From an uncultured Acidobacteriia bacterium (GTDB lineage: Bacteria > Acidobacteriota > Terriglobia > Bryobacterales > Bryobacteraceae): a stretch of DNA of 64,000 bases. The notes beneath the pieces are model-generated. The model was not told where the DNA came from. It saw only the letters and a program-made list of their open reading frames with translations, and made no database searches. Shown here one piece after another: positions 27,817 through 36,265 of the stretch (its first letter is position 1; every line of letters starts with the position of its first letter). A program made the translations under genes and the position numbers. The stretch is taken from NCBI GenBank assembly GCA_903881085.1, contig CAIRSA010000527.1:1-64000 (forward strand), given 5' to 3'.

Positions 27817-28488
27817 TCACCCCGTAAACTTATACCCCATCCCCCGCACCGTCAAAATCCAAACCGGAAACTTCGGGTTCTCCTCAATCTTCTGCCGCAA
27901 CCAAGCCATATGCACATCCACCGTGCGCGTGGAAGTCATCGCGTCATACCCCCACACCTCCGTCAACAACTCCTCGCGCGAAAGCGTAGCCCCACGATGC
28001 TCCACCAGGTATCGAAACAAATGAAACTCGCGCGCCGAAAACACCACCGGCACGCCATTTTTCGTCACCTGCGCACTGCGAAAATCGATGCTGATATTCC
28101 CAAACGAATAGCTCGCCTCCGGCGCGGCCCTGCGCAACAGCGCTTCAATCCGCGCCTCCAGTTCCATCATGTCGAACGGCTTCGTCAAGTAATCATCGGC
28201 CCCAAACTGCAACCCGGTCACCTTATCGATGGTCTGCCCGCGCGCCGTCAAAAACAGAATAGGCGTATCCAGCGCGCTCTGCCGCACCTTGCGGCAAATA
28301 TCGAACCCGCTCTTCAACGGCAGCATCACATCCAGCAACAGCAGATCGTATGCGCCCGTCAGCGCCTTCTCCAGACCCACCTCACCGTCGCCCGCGCTAT
28401 CCACCTCGTAGCCGTTCCGCTGCAGCCGGTCCGTCAGTGTCATCACCAGCGACGCTTCGTCTTCAACGATGAGAATCTTTTGGCTCAT
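27817..28488 (-). CDS. OmpR-family response regulator
   Basis: 223 residues. Receiver domain with the acidic pair in VEDE and phospho-acceptor Asp53 (LLLLDVMLPL), Thr/Lys switch (LTAR, TKPF), then a winged-helix DNA-binding domain (FRYLVEHRGATLSREELLTEVWG ... VRGMGYKF). The ATG at 28488 is inside the last 26 bases of the kinase gene and has a GGAG ribosome site. It pairs with the upstream sensor kinase and probably controls the divergent Spy-like gene. Confidence 0.93.
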   Translation of the reverse strand: MSQKILIVEDEASLVMTLTDRLQRNGYEVDSAGDGEVGLEKALTGAYDLLLLDVMLPLKSGFDICRKVRQSALDTPILFLTARGQTIDKVTGLQFGADDYLTKPFDMMELEARIEALLRRAAPEASYSFGNISIDFRSAQVTKNGVPVVFSAREFHLFRYLVEHRGATLSREELLTEVWGYDAMTSTRTVDVHMAWLRQKIEENPKFPVWILTVRGMGYKFTG

Positions 28489-30316
28489 TGTCCGCTCCAA
28501 ATTCATTGTCCATCTCCGGCGGCGCATCCACCGCCGGAATCAACAAAGTAAAGCAACTGCCCTTACCCAGCGTGCTCACCACGCTCGCCTTGCCGCCATG
28601 CGCTTCCATAATCCGCTGCACCAAACTAAGACCAATGCCCGCACCGCGAATCTGCTGCGCCACCGGACCGCGCCCACGATAAAACGGCTTGAAGATGTTC
28701 TTCACGTCCGCCGGATCGATCCCCGCGCCGCGATCCTCCACCTGAATCCGCACCATCAGCGGACCCGGCTCCGTGCCGCGTTGTGCGCTGATCCCAACCC
28801 ACTTGCCATCTCGCCCATACAGCAGCGCATTGCTCAACAGGTTGCGCACACAATGCGCCAGCGCGATCGGATCCGCCAGCGCCAACGGCAGGTCCGCTTC
28901 CAGCCTTTGATCAACGCGGCAGCCCGACTCCGCAATCTGCTGCTCGCACGATTGCATCGCGTGCTTCAACACCATCGACACTTCAACCGGCTGCGGATCA
29001 TACTTCGCGCGGCCTGATTGGATGCCCGCGTACGACATGATCTGCTCCACCATCACCGACAGCCGCCGGCCTTCTTTGTAAATCGCCGTACCGTATGTGC
29101 GCATCTGCTTTTCATCGGCCACCAGCCCGTCCGACAAGTTTTGCCCCGCCGAACAGATCACCGTCAGCGGCGTGCGCAGCTCATGCGAAACCCCAGCAAC
29201 AAACTCCATCTGCAACGCCGCGAACCGGCTCGCCCGCTGTGTATTCACCAGCAGCAGCACGATACTCACCGCCAGCAACAAAAGGATCGCGAAGCTGATC
29301 GCCAGATTCTTGTTGCGCGCACTTGCCACCACCGATTCCAGCGACCCGGCGCGATGCTTCACCTGCACAACCCAAATGCCATTCTCCTCGCGTGCATCCA
29401 TATCTTTGCCAGCGGGCCGCTTTCCATCCGGCCGCGCCGGCGGCGGCCCCACTGGCTCATCGTCGGCCGGCTCCTCAGGCGGAGGCCGTTTTCCGCCCCG
29501 CCCGCCGCGCATGCCCGGCGGCCCTCCTCGACCATTGCGCATCTGTTCCCGGCGCATCTCCAGAAACGAACCTAATGCGTCGGGCGGCTGAAAAAACGCC
29601 GCATCCCGATCGGGCGCGTTGGTATAAATCACCGTGGCCGGCTTGCTCCGGCTCGCAATACGCACCAGATAATCGTTCGGCGCTCCTTCTGAAATCCATC
29701 GCGCCACAACCTCGGGCAGCAACCGCTCGTGCACCGCCTTCGCATCCCACTCGATGATCGTGAAACCCTCCGGCTCGGGCATTGTCGATCCGCGCCGCAT
29801 CCGCGGCGGACCAGCCAGACGCGGTGTCAACATCGCCATCGCCGTCTCATCCACCAGAATCGAAAACGGCGCGCGCCCGGTATCCGGCTTCGATGTCGCA
29901 GCCTGCAGGCGATCTCGCAGCCCCGTCAATTGGACAGGCCACGCCGACGCCTGAAACCGCGCAGTTCCAGAGTCGAAGATCCGCAACTCCCATCCGCTAT
30001 CCGCCCGGTCAATCAAGTAGAAATTCTTCACCGATTCGCGATACGGTGAGCTCCCACGCCATTCCTGGATTCGCTCAGCGACATCCTCCACCGGCCCCGG
30101 CCCCATGAATAAGGAGGCAGGTGCCAGGAATTCGCGATTCAGTTCCTGGCACATCCGCGCGGTGGTATTGCGGATGGTCATCTGCAGCCGCTCGTGCTCG
30201 CTATCGCTCACCTGCCCCACCCACTGGTATTGCAAAATCGCCAGCAAGGGCAGCAGCGTCAGCGTGGCCACAATCAAGACGATGGAGAGGGCGTGTTTGT
30301 CCCGCAAAAAACGCAT
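28463..30316 (-). CDS. Membrane sensor histidine kinase
   Basis: 617 residues. TM1 at about 10-28, an extracytoplasmic sensor region to about 335 and TM2 at about 338-358. The HisKA domain follows with His378 in VSHELRTPL and an HATPase domain with N/G boxes (HCVRNLLSNALLYG, VEDRGAGIDP, GAGIGLSLVQRI). Just before TM2 lies a Gly/Pro/Arg-rich linker (about 262-305, GRGGPPGMRGGRGGKRPPP) that looks like a flexible or metal/polyanion-binding segment. The signal is unknown; a Spy-like periplasmic protein encoded divergently suggests envelope stress or metal. Confidence 0.93.
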   Translation of the reverse strand: MRFLRDKHALSIVLIVATLTLLPLLAILQYQWVGQVSDSEHERLQMTIRNTTARMCQELNREFLAPASLFMGPGPVEDVAERIQEWRGSSPYRESVKNFYLIDRADSGWELRIFDSGTARFQASAWPVQLTGLRDRLQAATSKPDTGRAPFSILVDETAMAMLTPRLAGPPRMRRGSTMPEPEGFTIIEWDAKAVHERLLPEVVARWISEGAPNDYLVRIASRSKPATVIYTNAPDRDAAFFQPPDALGSFLEMRREQMRNGRGGPPGMRGGRGGKRPPPEEPADDEPVGPPPARPDGKRPAGKDMDAREENGIWVVQVKHRAGSLESVVASARNKNLAISFAILLLLAVSIVLLLVNTQRASRFAALQMEFVAGVSHELRTPLTVICSAGQNLSDGLVADEKQMRTYGTAIYKEGRRLSVMVEQIMSYAGIQSGRAKYDPQPVEVSMVLKHAMQSCEQQIAESGCRVDQRLEADLPLALADPIALAHCVRNLLSNALLYGRDGKWVGISAQRGTEPGPLMVRIQVEDRGAGIDPADVKNIFKPFYRGRGPVAQQIRGAGIGLSLVQRIMEAHGGKASVVSTLGKGSCFTLLIPAVDAPPEMDNEFGADNEPKDSHR

Positions 30317-30357
30317 AACTCATTGTAGGCAATGTTCGCGCCATTTCCCCACCGTTG

Positions 30358-30388
30358 TTGCTAAGGCTTTGCAAAATCCTTGTTAAGT
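30358..30388. promoter_or_regulatory. Candidate response-regulator boxes
   Basis: TTGCTAAG at 30358-30365 and TTGTTAAG at 30380-30387 are direct repeats 22 bases apart, two helix turns. A third, inverted CCTTAACC follows near 30413. They lie between the sensor kinase and the Spy-like gene, where an OmpR-type regulator would bind to control both. Confidence 0.35.
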
Positions 30389-30465
30389 GCGTAAAGAGAT
30401 AATTTGGCGCAACCTTAACCAACCCAAAGGCCTCGCGAGGGTTCTAACAGTCAGGAGCAACAAAC

Positions 30466-30996
30466 ATGAAAAACTCAATCATTCTTACCCTGGCGCTAGC
30501 CGCCGCCTCTTTCGCCCAAGGCCCAGCGCCTTCCATCACGGAGATCACAACATACCTGACGCTCAGCGCCACCCAGGTCAACCAATTACAGGACATCCAA
30601 ACTAAGGAACGCACCGCCACCCAGACCGCCGCCACCAGCATCCAGACCAAACAGCAGACACTCCAGACCGCCCTGCAAAAAGGCGGCTCCAGCGCCGCCA
30701 CGCTTGGCCAAATGCTGCAAGATATCGAGGTCTTGCGCAAGCAAATCACCGACGCCCAAACCGCCGCCAACACCGCCGCCCTACTAGTGCTCAGCCCAGA
30801 CCAGAAGACCAAGCTCAAAGCGCTCGACGCCGCCAGCCAACTCGCGCCCGACATCCACGAAGCGATGTTCCTCAACCTGCTAACTCCACCCGCCAACGCA
30901 GCAGGTCCCGGCAACGGCCCAGGCACTGGACGCGGCCCCTTCAGCGGCCCCCGTCCTCAATTCCGCAACTCCGGCCCTCCCCCGCCGCCGATGTAG
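30466..30996 (+). CDS. Periplasmic Spy/CpxP-like protein
   Basis: 176 residues with a signal peptide (MKNSIILTLALAAASFAQ). The mature part is mostly helical and Gln/Thr/Ala-rich, with LTxxQ-type motifs (LTLSATQVNQLQ, LVLSPDQKTKLKAL) like Spy/CpxP and CnrX relatives, and ends in a disordered Gly/Pro tail (GPGNGPGTGRGP, GPPPPPM). Such proteins are chaperones or sensors in envelope and metal stress. It has a strong AGGAG site and is divergent from the two-component pair that may control it. A terminator follows directly. Confidence 0.8.
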   Translation: MKNSIILTLALAAASFAQGPAPSITEITTYLTLSATQVNQLQDIQTKERTATQTAATSIQTKQQTLQTALQKGGSSAATLGQMLQDIEVLRKQITDAQTAANTAALLVLSPDQKTKLKALDAASQLAPDIHEAMFLNLLTPPANAAGPGNGPGTGRGPFSGPRPQFRNSGPPPPPM

Positions 30997-31015
30997 GACG
31001 AAATCCGTGTTCCGT

Positions 31016-31047
31016 GCGGGTCCCCCCCGGGACCCGCCGCGTTTTTT
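31016..31047 (+). terminator. Rho-independent terminator of the Spy-like gene
   Basis: A 9-bp GC-rich stem (GCGGGTCCC with GGGACCCGC), a four-base loop, a short spacer and six T's, about 20 bases after the stop. Confidence 0.85.
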
Positions 31048-31978
31048 GACGCATCGCACAAGGCCGGTAAGAGGACCGGCTGTCTACACCGTTTGGGTTT
31101 GCTTTTCCAGGATGTCGATTACACAACACCCAGAGTTGACATAACGCCAGTTTCCTGGAGTTATCGGAAACTGAGACGCTCACTAAGCCCAAAGGGAATG
31201 GGTTACCCACTTGACTGGATTTTCGCATCAATTTCACTCCGTTAAGGTGCTCTCTAAAACCACATGCAAGGAAGTGCTAAATCCATTGGGTCTGAAACCA
31301 AGTCCATAGACGCCAATGTTCTTTAGCTACAAGCTACAGGCATTGTCCCAAGCTGGACTTCTGGAAAGGCGTCTAAGCTCCGTACTTCACGGTTCCCGCT
31401 GGGTTAAGTTGTTGTCTTCACGGACACCCCGAATTGCTGCTGAAGGACGAACCCGGGAGGCCTGGCAACGGTTGTCCGGCCCGGAATCGACCGCGCAGCG
31501 ATGGATTAGGCCATCGGGCGGTGGCCCGAACAAGTCATCACCCTTGAACAGCCAGTCTGCTTTCCAAAGTGAGCCGCAACTGCCTGGCATGAGCTAAGGC
31601 ATTCGCCTTGGTCGGAAGCGAACACATTTGTTTCGGCGCCGTTTCGCCGTAGAACTTCGAGACCAACGGCTCTCCCTCCTTGTTCCCCGCCGCCAGCAAG
31701 CCGCGCAGTGAATTCAGTATCGATATTAGCCTAGTCAGACATGAGAGCATAGAATGCGACTCAAATCCCGTCCCATTCGCCTATCCCGCATAAATCGACT
31801 GTGCTATTACTGGAGGCATGCCGCAAAATATATAGATTAAAAGATCTCAATACCTGTTGACACCCCTAAATTATTCGTGTAGCATCATTCCTGAATAACA
31901 ATTGCAACGCTTCTTAAAGACTACTCGCGGCATCTTGCAACATGGGTACCTCCGTCTAACAGAAGCAAGGAGGCTCGT
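31048..31978. other. About 930 bases without a recognisable gene
   Basis: Lower in GC than its neighbours. Several short frames exist on both strands (for example a 70-codon one on the minus strand at 31538-31750), but none has a good ribosome site or matches a family I know. It may be decayed genes. The last 125 bases hold the promoter and leader of the next gene. Confidence 0.5.
31857..31885 (+). promoter_or_regulatory. Sigma-70-type promoter
   Basis: A perfect TTGACA (31857-31862), a 17-base spacer and TAGCAT (31880-31885), about 90 bases before the start of the MBL-fold gene, which also has a full AGGAGG site. Confidence 0.6.
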
Positions 31979-33289
31979 ATGTTTCTTCTGTCGTCAACAT
32001 TCGGGAAGTGTGTCCATTCACTCTCATCATCCCGAGCAACAACGCGCACAATTTCTTTGATCCTCCTCACGGTTGCAATTGCACCCGCGACTTTCGGAGG
32101 TCAGACCTTCAAACCTGCCACAAATCTCTCGCTGGTTGACAATTACACAATCACCATCCTTTCCGACTTCACTCCGGGCCGCAGAACCATCGGCGAATGG
32201 GGCTTCGCCGCCCTCATCGAGATCAAGTCGGGCTCCGTCTCCAAACGTTTCCTGTTCGACACTGGCGGGAATCCACAAACCGTCGTCTCCAACGCCAAGA
32301 CTCTCAATATCCCCATCTGTGACATCCAGGACGTTATCCTCAGCCACAACCACGACGACCACACTGCCGGGCTGGACACACTCCGCAGCACATGCAAGGA
32401 TACCAACCCCGACGCATTCAAGAACGCCTACGTCGGTGGAGACGAGATCTTCTGGCCACGCGTCAGCGGAGGTGTCAACTCAAACTACATGGTGGGCGAA
32501 CGCACGCGGTTTCTAGCCCAGGGCGGCAACTTCATTGTCAACGACAAACCCGTCCCCAATTTCCTCGGCCTCTCCGGCGTCTGGTTAACCGGCAAAATCG
32601 CACGCAAACACGACGAAAAGACCTACCCGGGTACGCCCAATATTCAGGACCCCGCAGGCAATCTCAGCCTTGATGTAATGCCGGAGGAAACAGCCCTCGT
32701 GATCAACACAGCATCGGGAATGGTGCTGGTCACGGGCTGCGCCCATGCCGGTATCATCAACACAATTGAAACAGCCCAAACCGTTCTCGACGGCGCACGT
32801 CCCCCTATGATTGTTGTCGGTGGCGTCCACTTCTTCCCGCTCCCACTCGGCGAAGAGAACACCTCCGGCGTCGAAGGCACCGTTATTTGGGAAGCCAATC
32901 AAATGCGCGCAAACGGAGTCGGGCGCATCCTGGGGGCACACTGCACCGGGCTCGAACGGCTTGTCTATCTCCGCGAATTCCTCGGCATGGACGACGCCGC
33001 CGCCATTTTCAGCACAGTCGGAACCGTTCTCAACTCCGACACCGGATTTAATCTGACATTGCCTTACGCCGTCAATATGCCACTCCATCCCAAGTGGGAG
33101 ACGCAACTCCAATCGTTAGCCTGTGGAACTAAGCCGCCCGCCGCCTCCTGTCAGGTCCCGATCAACACATGGAACTACTATCTGACGAACTCAGTCAGTA
33201 CGATGGCCCGACCATACATATCGGGGGACGGATCCAAGACCATGACAATCCAGCAATACCTTGCTGCACGCGCAGCTCTAGGCCTGTAA
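31979..33289 (+). CDS. Secreted MBL-fold metallohydrolase
   Basis: 436 residues with an N-terminal export signal (hydrophobic ISLILLTVAIAPATFG). The metal site is SHNHDDHTAG (His123, His125, Asp127, His128), followed by later histidines in TGCAHAGI and GAHCTG, typical of the subgroup annotated as dihydropterin-methyl-aminobenzene-phosphate-synthase-like. The last about 80 residues (two Cys, GTKPPAASC) are an extra tail. The reaction cannot be deduced. It has its own promoter and lies at the border of an accessory island. Confidence 0.85.
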   Translation: MFLLSSTFGKCVHSLSSSRATTRTISLILLTVAIAPATFGGQTFKPATNLSLVDNYTITILSDFTPGRRTIGEWGFAALIEIKSGSVSKRFLFDTGGNPQTVVSNAKTLNIPICDIQDVILSHNHDDHTAGLDTLRSTCKDTNPDAFKNAYVGGDEIFWPRVSGGVNSNYMVGERTRFLAQGGNFIVNDKPVPNFLGLSGVWLTGKIARKHDEKTYPGTPNIQDPAGNLSLDVMPEETALVINTASGMVLVTGCAHAGIINTIETAQTVLDGARPPMIVVGGVHFFPLPLGEENTSGVEGTVIWEANQMRANGVGRILGAHCTGLERLVYLREFLGMDDAAAIFSTVGTVLNSDTGFNLTLPYAVNMPLHPKWETQLQSLACGTKPPAASCQVPINTWNYYLTNSVSTMARPYISGDGSKTMTIQQYLAARAALGL

Positions 33290-33594
33290 TAACGAGAAAT
33301 GTGAGGGACGCAACCAGCGTCCCTCGCGAGCGATATTCGCACCGCGCTCTACGTGTCTTGCGGGGAACCAGGCGTCAACTCCAGTAATTCTGGTCCATTC
33401 TGCGGTACTGCACCGCTTCCGCCAGCTGCTTCGACGAACTGGCGTCCTTTGAATCGATGTCCGAGATGGGGAGTGCGACTTTCAGGATGCGGCAGTGCCC
33501 GCGGGCCAAGAGCCCCATCCCCCGCACGTAGAGTTTACGAACCCGATTGGGAGCGCGCGCATGGCAACTTCCCCGAAAGTGCGGTTATCGGAAA
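33290..33594. other. Intergenic region with hairpin and a possible gene tail
   Basis: A perfect 9-bp hairpin (33303-33325, GAGGGACGC with GCGTCCCTC) follows the MBL gene. On the minus strand a frame ending at the stop 33375-33377 reads LPISDIDSKDASSSKQLAEA..., which has coding character, but its upstream part is frame-broken. It may be the tail of a gene destroyed when the resolvase module arrived. Confidence 0.4.
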
Positions 33595-34143
33595 CTACGA
33601 ATTCAACGCCCGATAGAGCGTGGAACGGCCCACGTTCAAAAGGTCGGCCACGTACGGGCGGCCTTCGCCTTTGTTAAGCAACTTACGGGCGTGGTCGCTC
33701 AGCTGCGGCGTGAGTTTCACCTTCCGTCCAAACTTCACGCCTCGCCGTTGCGCGGCCTTCACTCCGGCCCGCGGGCGCTCTGAGATAAGCGACCGTTCTA
33801 ACTCGGCCAGAACACCGATCATTTGCCACATGGCGCGGCCCGGGGGCGTCTTCGTATAGTTTGCCTCCGTGAGCGAATGGAATTTCACGCCGCGGGCGCG
33901 GTGGTCATCGAGCATCGTGATCAGGTCGCGCAGACTTTGATCCTGCCGGTCGAGCTTCCAGACTATGAGCGTGTCGCCATTCTGCAGGGCCTTGAGGCAA
34001 CGAACCAACGCGGAACGCTTTGCTGTCGTGCCGGATAATCCTTCATCCTTGAATATCGTCTTGCACCCGGCATTCTTCAAGGCGGTGAGCTGCATGGCGG
34101 TGTTCTGGTCGTCTGTCAAGACTCAAGCGTAGCCGTATTTCAT
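33595..34143 (-). pseudogene. Tn3-type serine resolvase, inactivated
   Basis: From the ATG at 34143 the frame reads MKYGYA-stop-VLTDDQNTAMQ and then a full resolvase (DEGLSGTTAKR, VWKLDRQDQSLRDL, GRAMWQMIGVLAELERSLI, and a C-terminal helix-turn-helix VADLLNVGRSTLYRAL). Active homologues read YARVSTDDQ. Here the Arg codon is TGA (34123-34125) and the catalytic Ser codon is TTG, encoding Leu (34117-34119). Both fit single C-to-T changes at CpG sites. Even if translation restarts at that TTG, the nucleophile is gone, so the protein cannot recombine DNA. No transposase is adjacent. Confidence 0.85.
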
Positions 34144-34205
34144 TCCACAATTGTCTCCATGCCCTCGTACTCATTTGCAAAAGGCAAGCACAAGTCGGCT
34201 AGTAT

Positions 34206-34493
34206 TCAAACCAGCTCTAAACGGAGTTGCCGTCCCACAGCGACGGCAGCGCGTTGTAGGGTGTGCAGTGTCACTCCCGTGTTCTTGGGATCAAGCAAGC
34301 GATCAAGGGCGCGTCTGCTGGTCTGCATTCGAGCCGCCATCGCGGTCTTGGTAAGGCGGTCCTTTTCCATCGCAGCCGTGATCTGGTCGGCAAGAATCTG
34401 CTTCAGTGCTTGTTCCTCGCAGATCTCCAGAATACCCTCTTCGGCGAGGAAAGCATCAAAAGACGATCCTAGTTTTCCTTTTTTCTTTGCCAT
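34206..34493 (-). CDS. HigA-type helix-turn-helix antitoxin
   Basis: 95 residues. An XRE-like helix-turn-helix in the second half (ITAAMEKDRLTKTAMAARMQTSRRALDRLLDP) follows an acidic, helical N-terminus (DAFLAEEGILEICEEQALKQI). It starts five bases after the toxin stop, giving the toxin-first order of HigBA modules. It is expected to bind the toxin and repress the operon. Confidence 0.82.
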   Translation of the reverse strand: MAKKKGKLGSSFDAFLAEEGILEICEEQALKQILADQITAAMEKDRLTKTAMAARMQTSRRALDRLLDPKNTGVTLHTLQRAAVAVGRQLRLELV

Positions 34494-34498
34494 TTGAA

Positions 34499-34861
34499 TT
34501 ACTCCACTTCCTTCATGCGTTTCAAACCCAGTTGAATGTCCTTGGGAGGCGTCTTTTGAGTCTTCTTTATGAAGCTGTGCAGTAATGCCATGCATCCTCG
34601 AATGACGCAAAAGATCACTCGCCCGATTCTTCCGCTTGTGAGGTCGCTACGCACTTCCCACAATCCATTTCCGAGGCTCCTGCAATACGGCATCCCGATA
34701 GGCCATCCGAACTCAACCTTCTGAATATCCCGCCCTACAATCTGACGGTCTTCTGGGGATAGACCTTTGATCCACTCCCTTACGGGTTCGTTTCCGCTTG
34801 GAGTTTGATAGAAGAAAGCCGGAAGCTTCTTGGAGCGGTCGACCATAATTGAGTGTGCCAT
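34499..34861 (-). CDS. HigB/RelE-type toxin (Gp49-like)
   Basis: 120 residues of the Gp49-like RelE superfamily: FFYQTPSGNEPVREWI, GLWEVRSDLTSGRIGRVIF (the conserved Arg-rich beta sheet) and LLHSFIKKTQKTPPKDI at the end. Such toxins cut mRNA on the ribosome. The catalytic-type basic residues are all present, so it looks active. ATG starts at 34861 and 34846 are both possible. Confidence 0.85.
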   Translation of the reverse strand: MAHSIMVDRSKKLPAFFYQTPSGNEPVREWIKGLSPEDRQIVGRDIQKVEFGWPIGMPYCRSLGNGLWEVRSDLTSGRIGRVIFCVIRGCMALLHSFIKKTQKTPPKDIQLGLKRMKEVE

Positions 34862-35007
34862 TTGTGACACACGCAGTCAAGCCGTCCCAACATAGATCTC
34901 ATGCCTGATTTGGGGACAACAAGACGGGACACTGCAACCTCTATTTTCATTGATCGCGTTTTTCGTCCCGAAACTTACCCTTGTGAGACATCGCGCCATA
35001 CCGCATT

Positions 35008-35604
35008 TTACTGGTCACACTTGGTCAGATTTTCACGGATGATCCGTGCCAGCTTCGATGAATCGCCTCGAAAGGATTCGATCGCGGCTTCGAGCATCTT
35101 TGCTTGGCTGAGATTTTCCCACGCGATACTATAGCCATTCACCCGCGCAGCGTGGCCAATAAATTCGCGTTGCGCTCTACCATTGCCTTCACGAAAAGGA
35201 TGAAGGGCGTTCAGTTCTCCCAGATTATGCGCCGCTCGTTCGCTGAACCGTTCCGGGGCAAGCCCTGCCAGGTTCTTTTCTTCGGCGAGTCGCCTGAATA
35301 TCGGATCAGCAGCACTTTCAAGGTAGCCGTAATGGGCGAACCTATTTCCATTCTTGCTAATGTCGATACGTCGCAGCTCACCCGCCCACTCGTACACATC
35401 GCCGAACAAATACCGGTGTATCGCCTGCATGTGTGCAAGATCGAACTTTCCTTGCATCGGCGATATCTCAAGCTCGTAAGCACGCGTCGCCACAAAAGCA
35501 GCCTCGATCTTTTCAAGGATTGCCTCGTCCGTTATGTCCAGCCGGTTTTTTAATACACCGGTTGCCGCATCGAGGTAAGGATCACTGTCGGAGTAGCGGG
35601 ACAT
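35008..35604 (-). CDS. Fic-domain AMP-transferase toxin
   Basis: 198 residues. The Fic motif is intact: HPFREGNGRAQREF with the catalytic His135. The beta-hairpin flap (DISKNGNRFAHYGYL) precedes it. Fic enzymes transfer AMP to target proteins (DNA gyrase and topoisomerase IV for VbhT/FicT). The start overlaps the upstream small gene by 23 bases, matching the class I toxin-antitoxin layout. Confidence 0.9.
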   Translation of the reverse strand: MSRYSDSDPYLDAATGVLKNRLDITDEAILEKIEAAFVATRAYELEISPMQGKFDLAHMQAIHRYLFGDVYEWAGELRRIDISKNGNRFAHYGYLESAADPIFRRLAEEKNLAGLAPERFSERAAHNLGELNALHPFREGNGRAQREFIGHAARVNGYSIAWENLSQAKMLEAAIESFRGDSSKLARIIRENLTKCDQ

Positions 35605-35785
35605 TTGAAATTTGGCTGTGGATGTTGCGGATTACCTCCGCTGTATCGATCTCGCCACGGGCTGCGCGGTACAAATCGGCAATGGTCGCCTCGGGTACCG
35701 TTAAGCCTTCAAGCGTCTGCTGCGCCACCGCACGGACGACAGCCCGCATGTTGCGCTGAATCTGTTCTTCGGTTAGCGGGGTCAT
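35582..35785 (-). CDS. VbhA-like antitoxin of the Fic toxin
   Basis: 67 residues, helical, preceding the Fic gene. VbhA-type antitoxins place an inhibitory helix with the motif (S/T)xxxE(G/N) against the ATP site. Here the Glu-Gly is kept (Glu26-Gly27 in QQTLEG), but the Ser/Thr position is Gln22. The rest (IADLYRAARGEIDTAEVI) fits the family. Inhibition should still work through the Glu, which pushes on the second Arg of the Fic motif. Confidence 0.75.
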   Translation of the reverse strand: MTPLTEEQIQRNMRAVVRAVAQQTLEGLTVPEATIADLYRAARGEIDTAEVIRNIHSQISNVPLLRQ

Positions 35786-35804
35786 CGCCTTCGGCTCCTA
35801 ACTC

Positions 35805-36265
35805 TTAGAGTACGCCACGGCGTACAGCAAAGCCAACCTGGCGGCAATTGAACAGCCCATCGCCACCCCAATGCACCTTAGATTGACTAAATGGCAGAGC
35901 CTGGGAATAGTTGATTACCCGCTTCCATTCCGCTTTGGACGAATGGAAATTTACAAGCAGGCAAAGAGGCAGGCCGGATGCCTTCAGGTAATTGAGACAT
36001 TGCGCCATGTGGCCGTTGGCGATGCGGTCCACGCATTTCAGTTCGAGCACAAGTGAGCCTTCCACCAAAAGATCGGCAAAGTATTCACCGGTGTTCTGGC
36101 CTTTATAACTAAAGGGAATTGGGGCTTTGCCGGCCGCGCTGATGCCACGTCTCTGCAATTCAATCACCAAGGCTCGCTCGTATACTTTTCCAGAAACCCT
36201 GGTCCAAGGATGTTTGAGACCTCAATGATTGGACCAATCACCTTTTCCGTCAGCTCTGTGTCCAT
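35805..36265 (-). pseudogene. GxxExxY (PD-(D/E)XK) nuclease-family gene with a frameshift
   Basis: From the ATG at 36265 one frame reads MDTELTEKVIGPIIEVSNILGPGFLE; the next frame continues VYERALVIELQRRG, then the nuclease core FADLLVEGSLVLELK. The break is one missing base in the A-run (TTTT on the plus strand, 36186-36189), exactly in the GxxExxY motif. With an added base the protein would be about 153 residues, a normal length. It is either a recent inactivation or a sequencing slip in a homopolymer. The start codon lies inside the left arm of a large inverted repeat. The biological role of the family is unknown. Confidence 0.8.

Noticed and set aside
31316-31750. Short frames on both strands in the 930-base gap
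   Set aside because: No ribosome sites, no family resemblance, and overlapping frames of equal quality on both strands.
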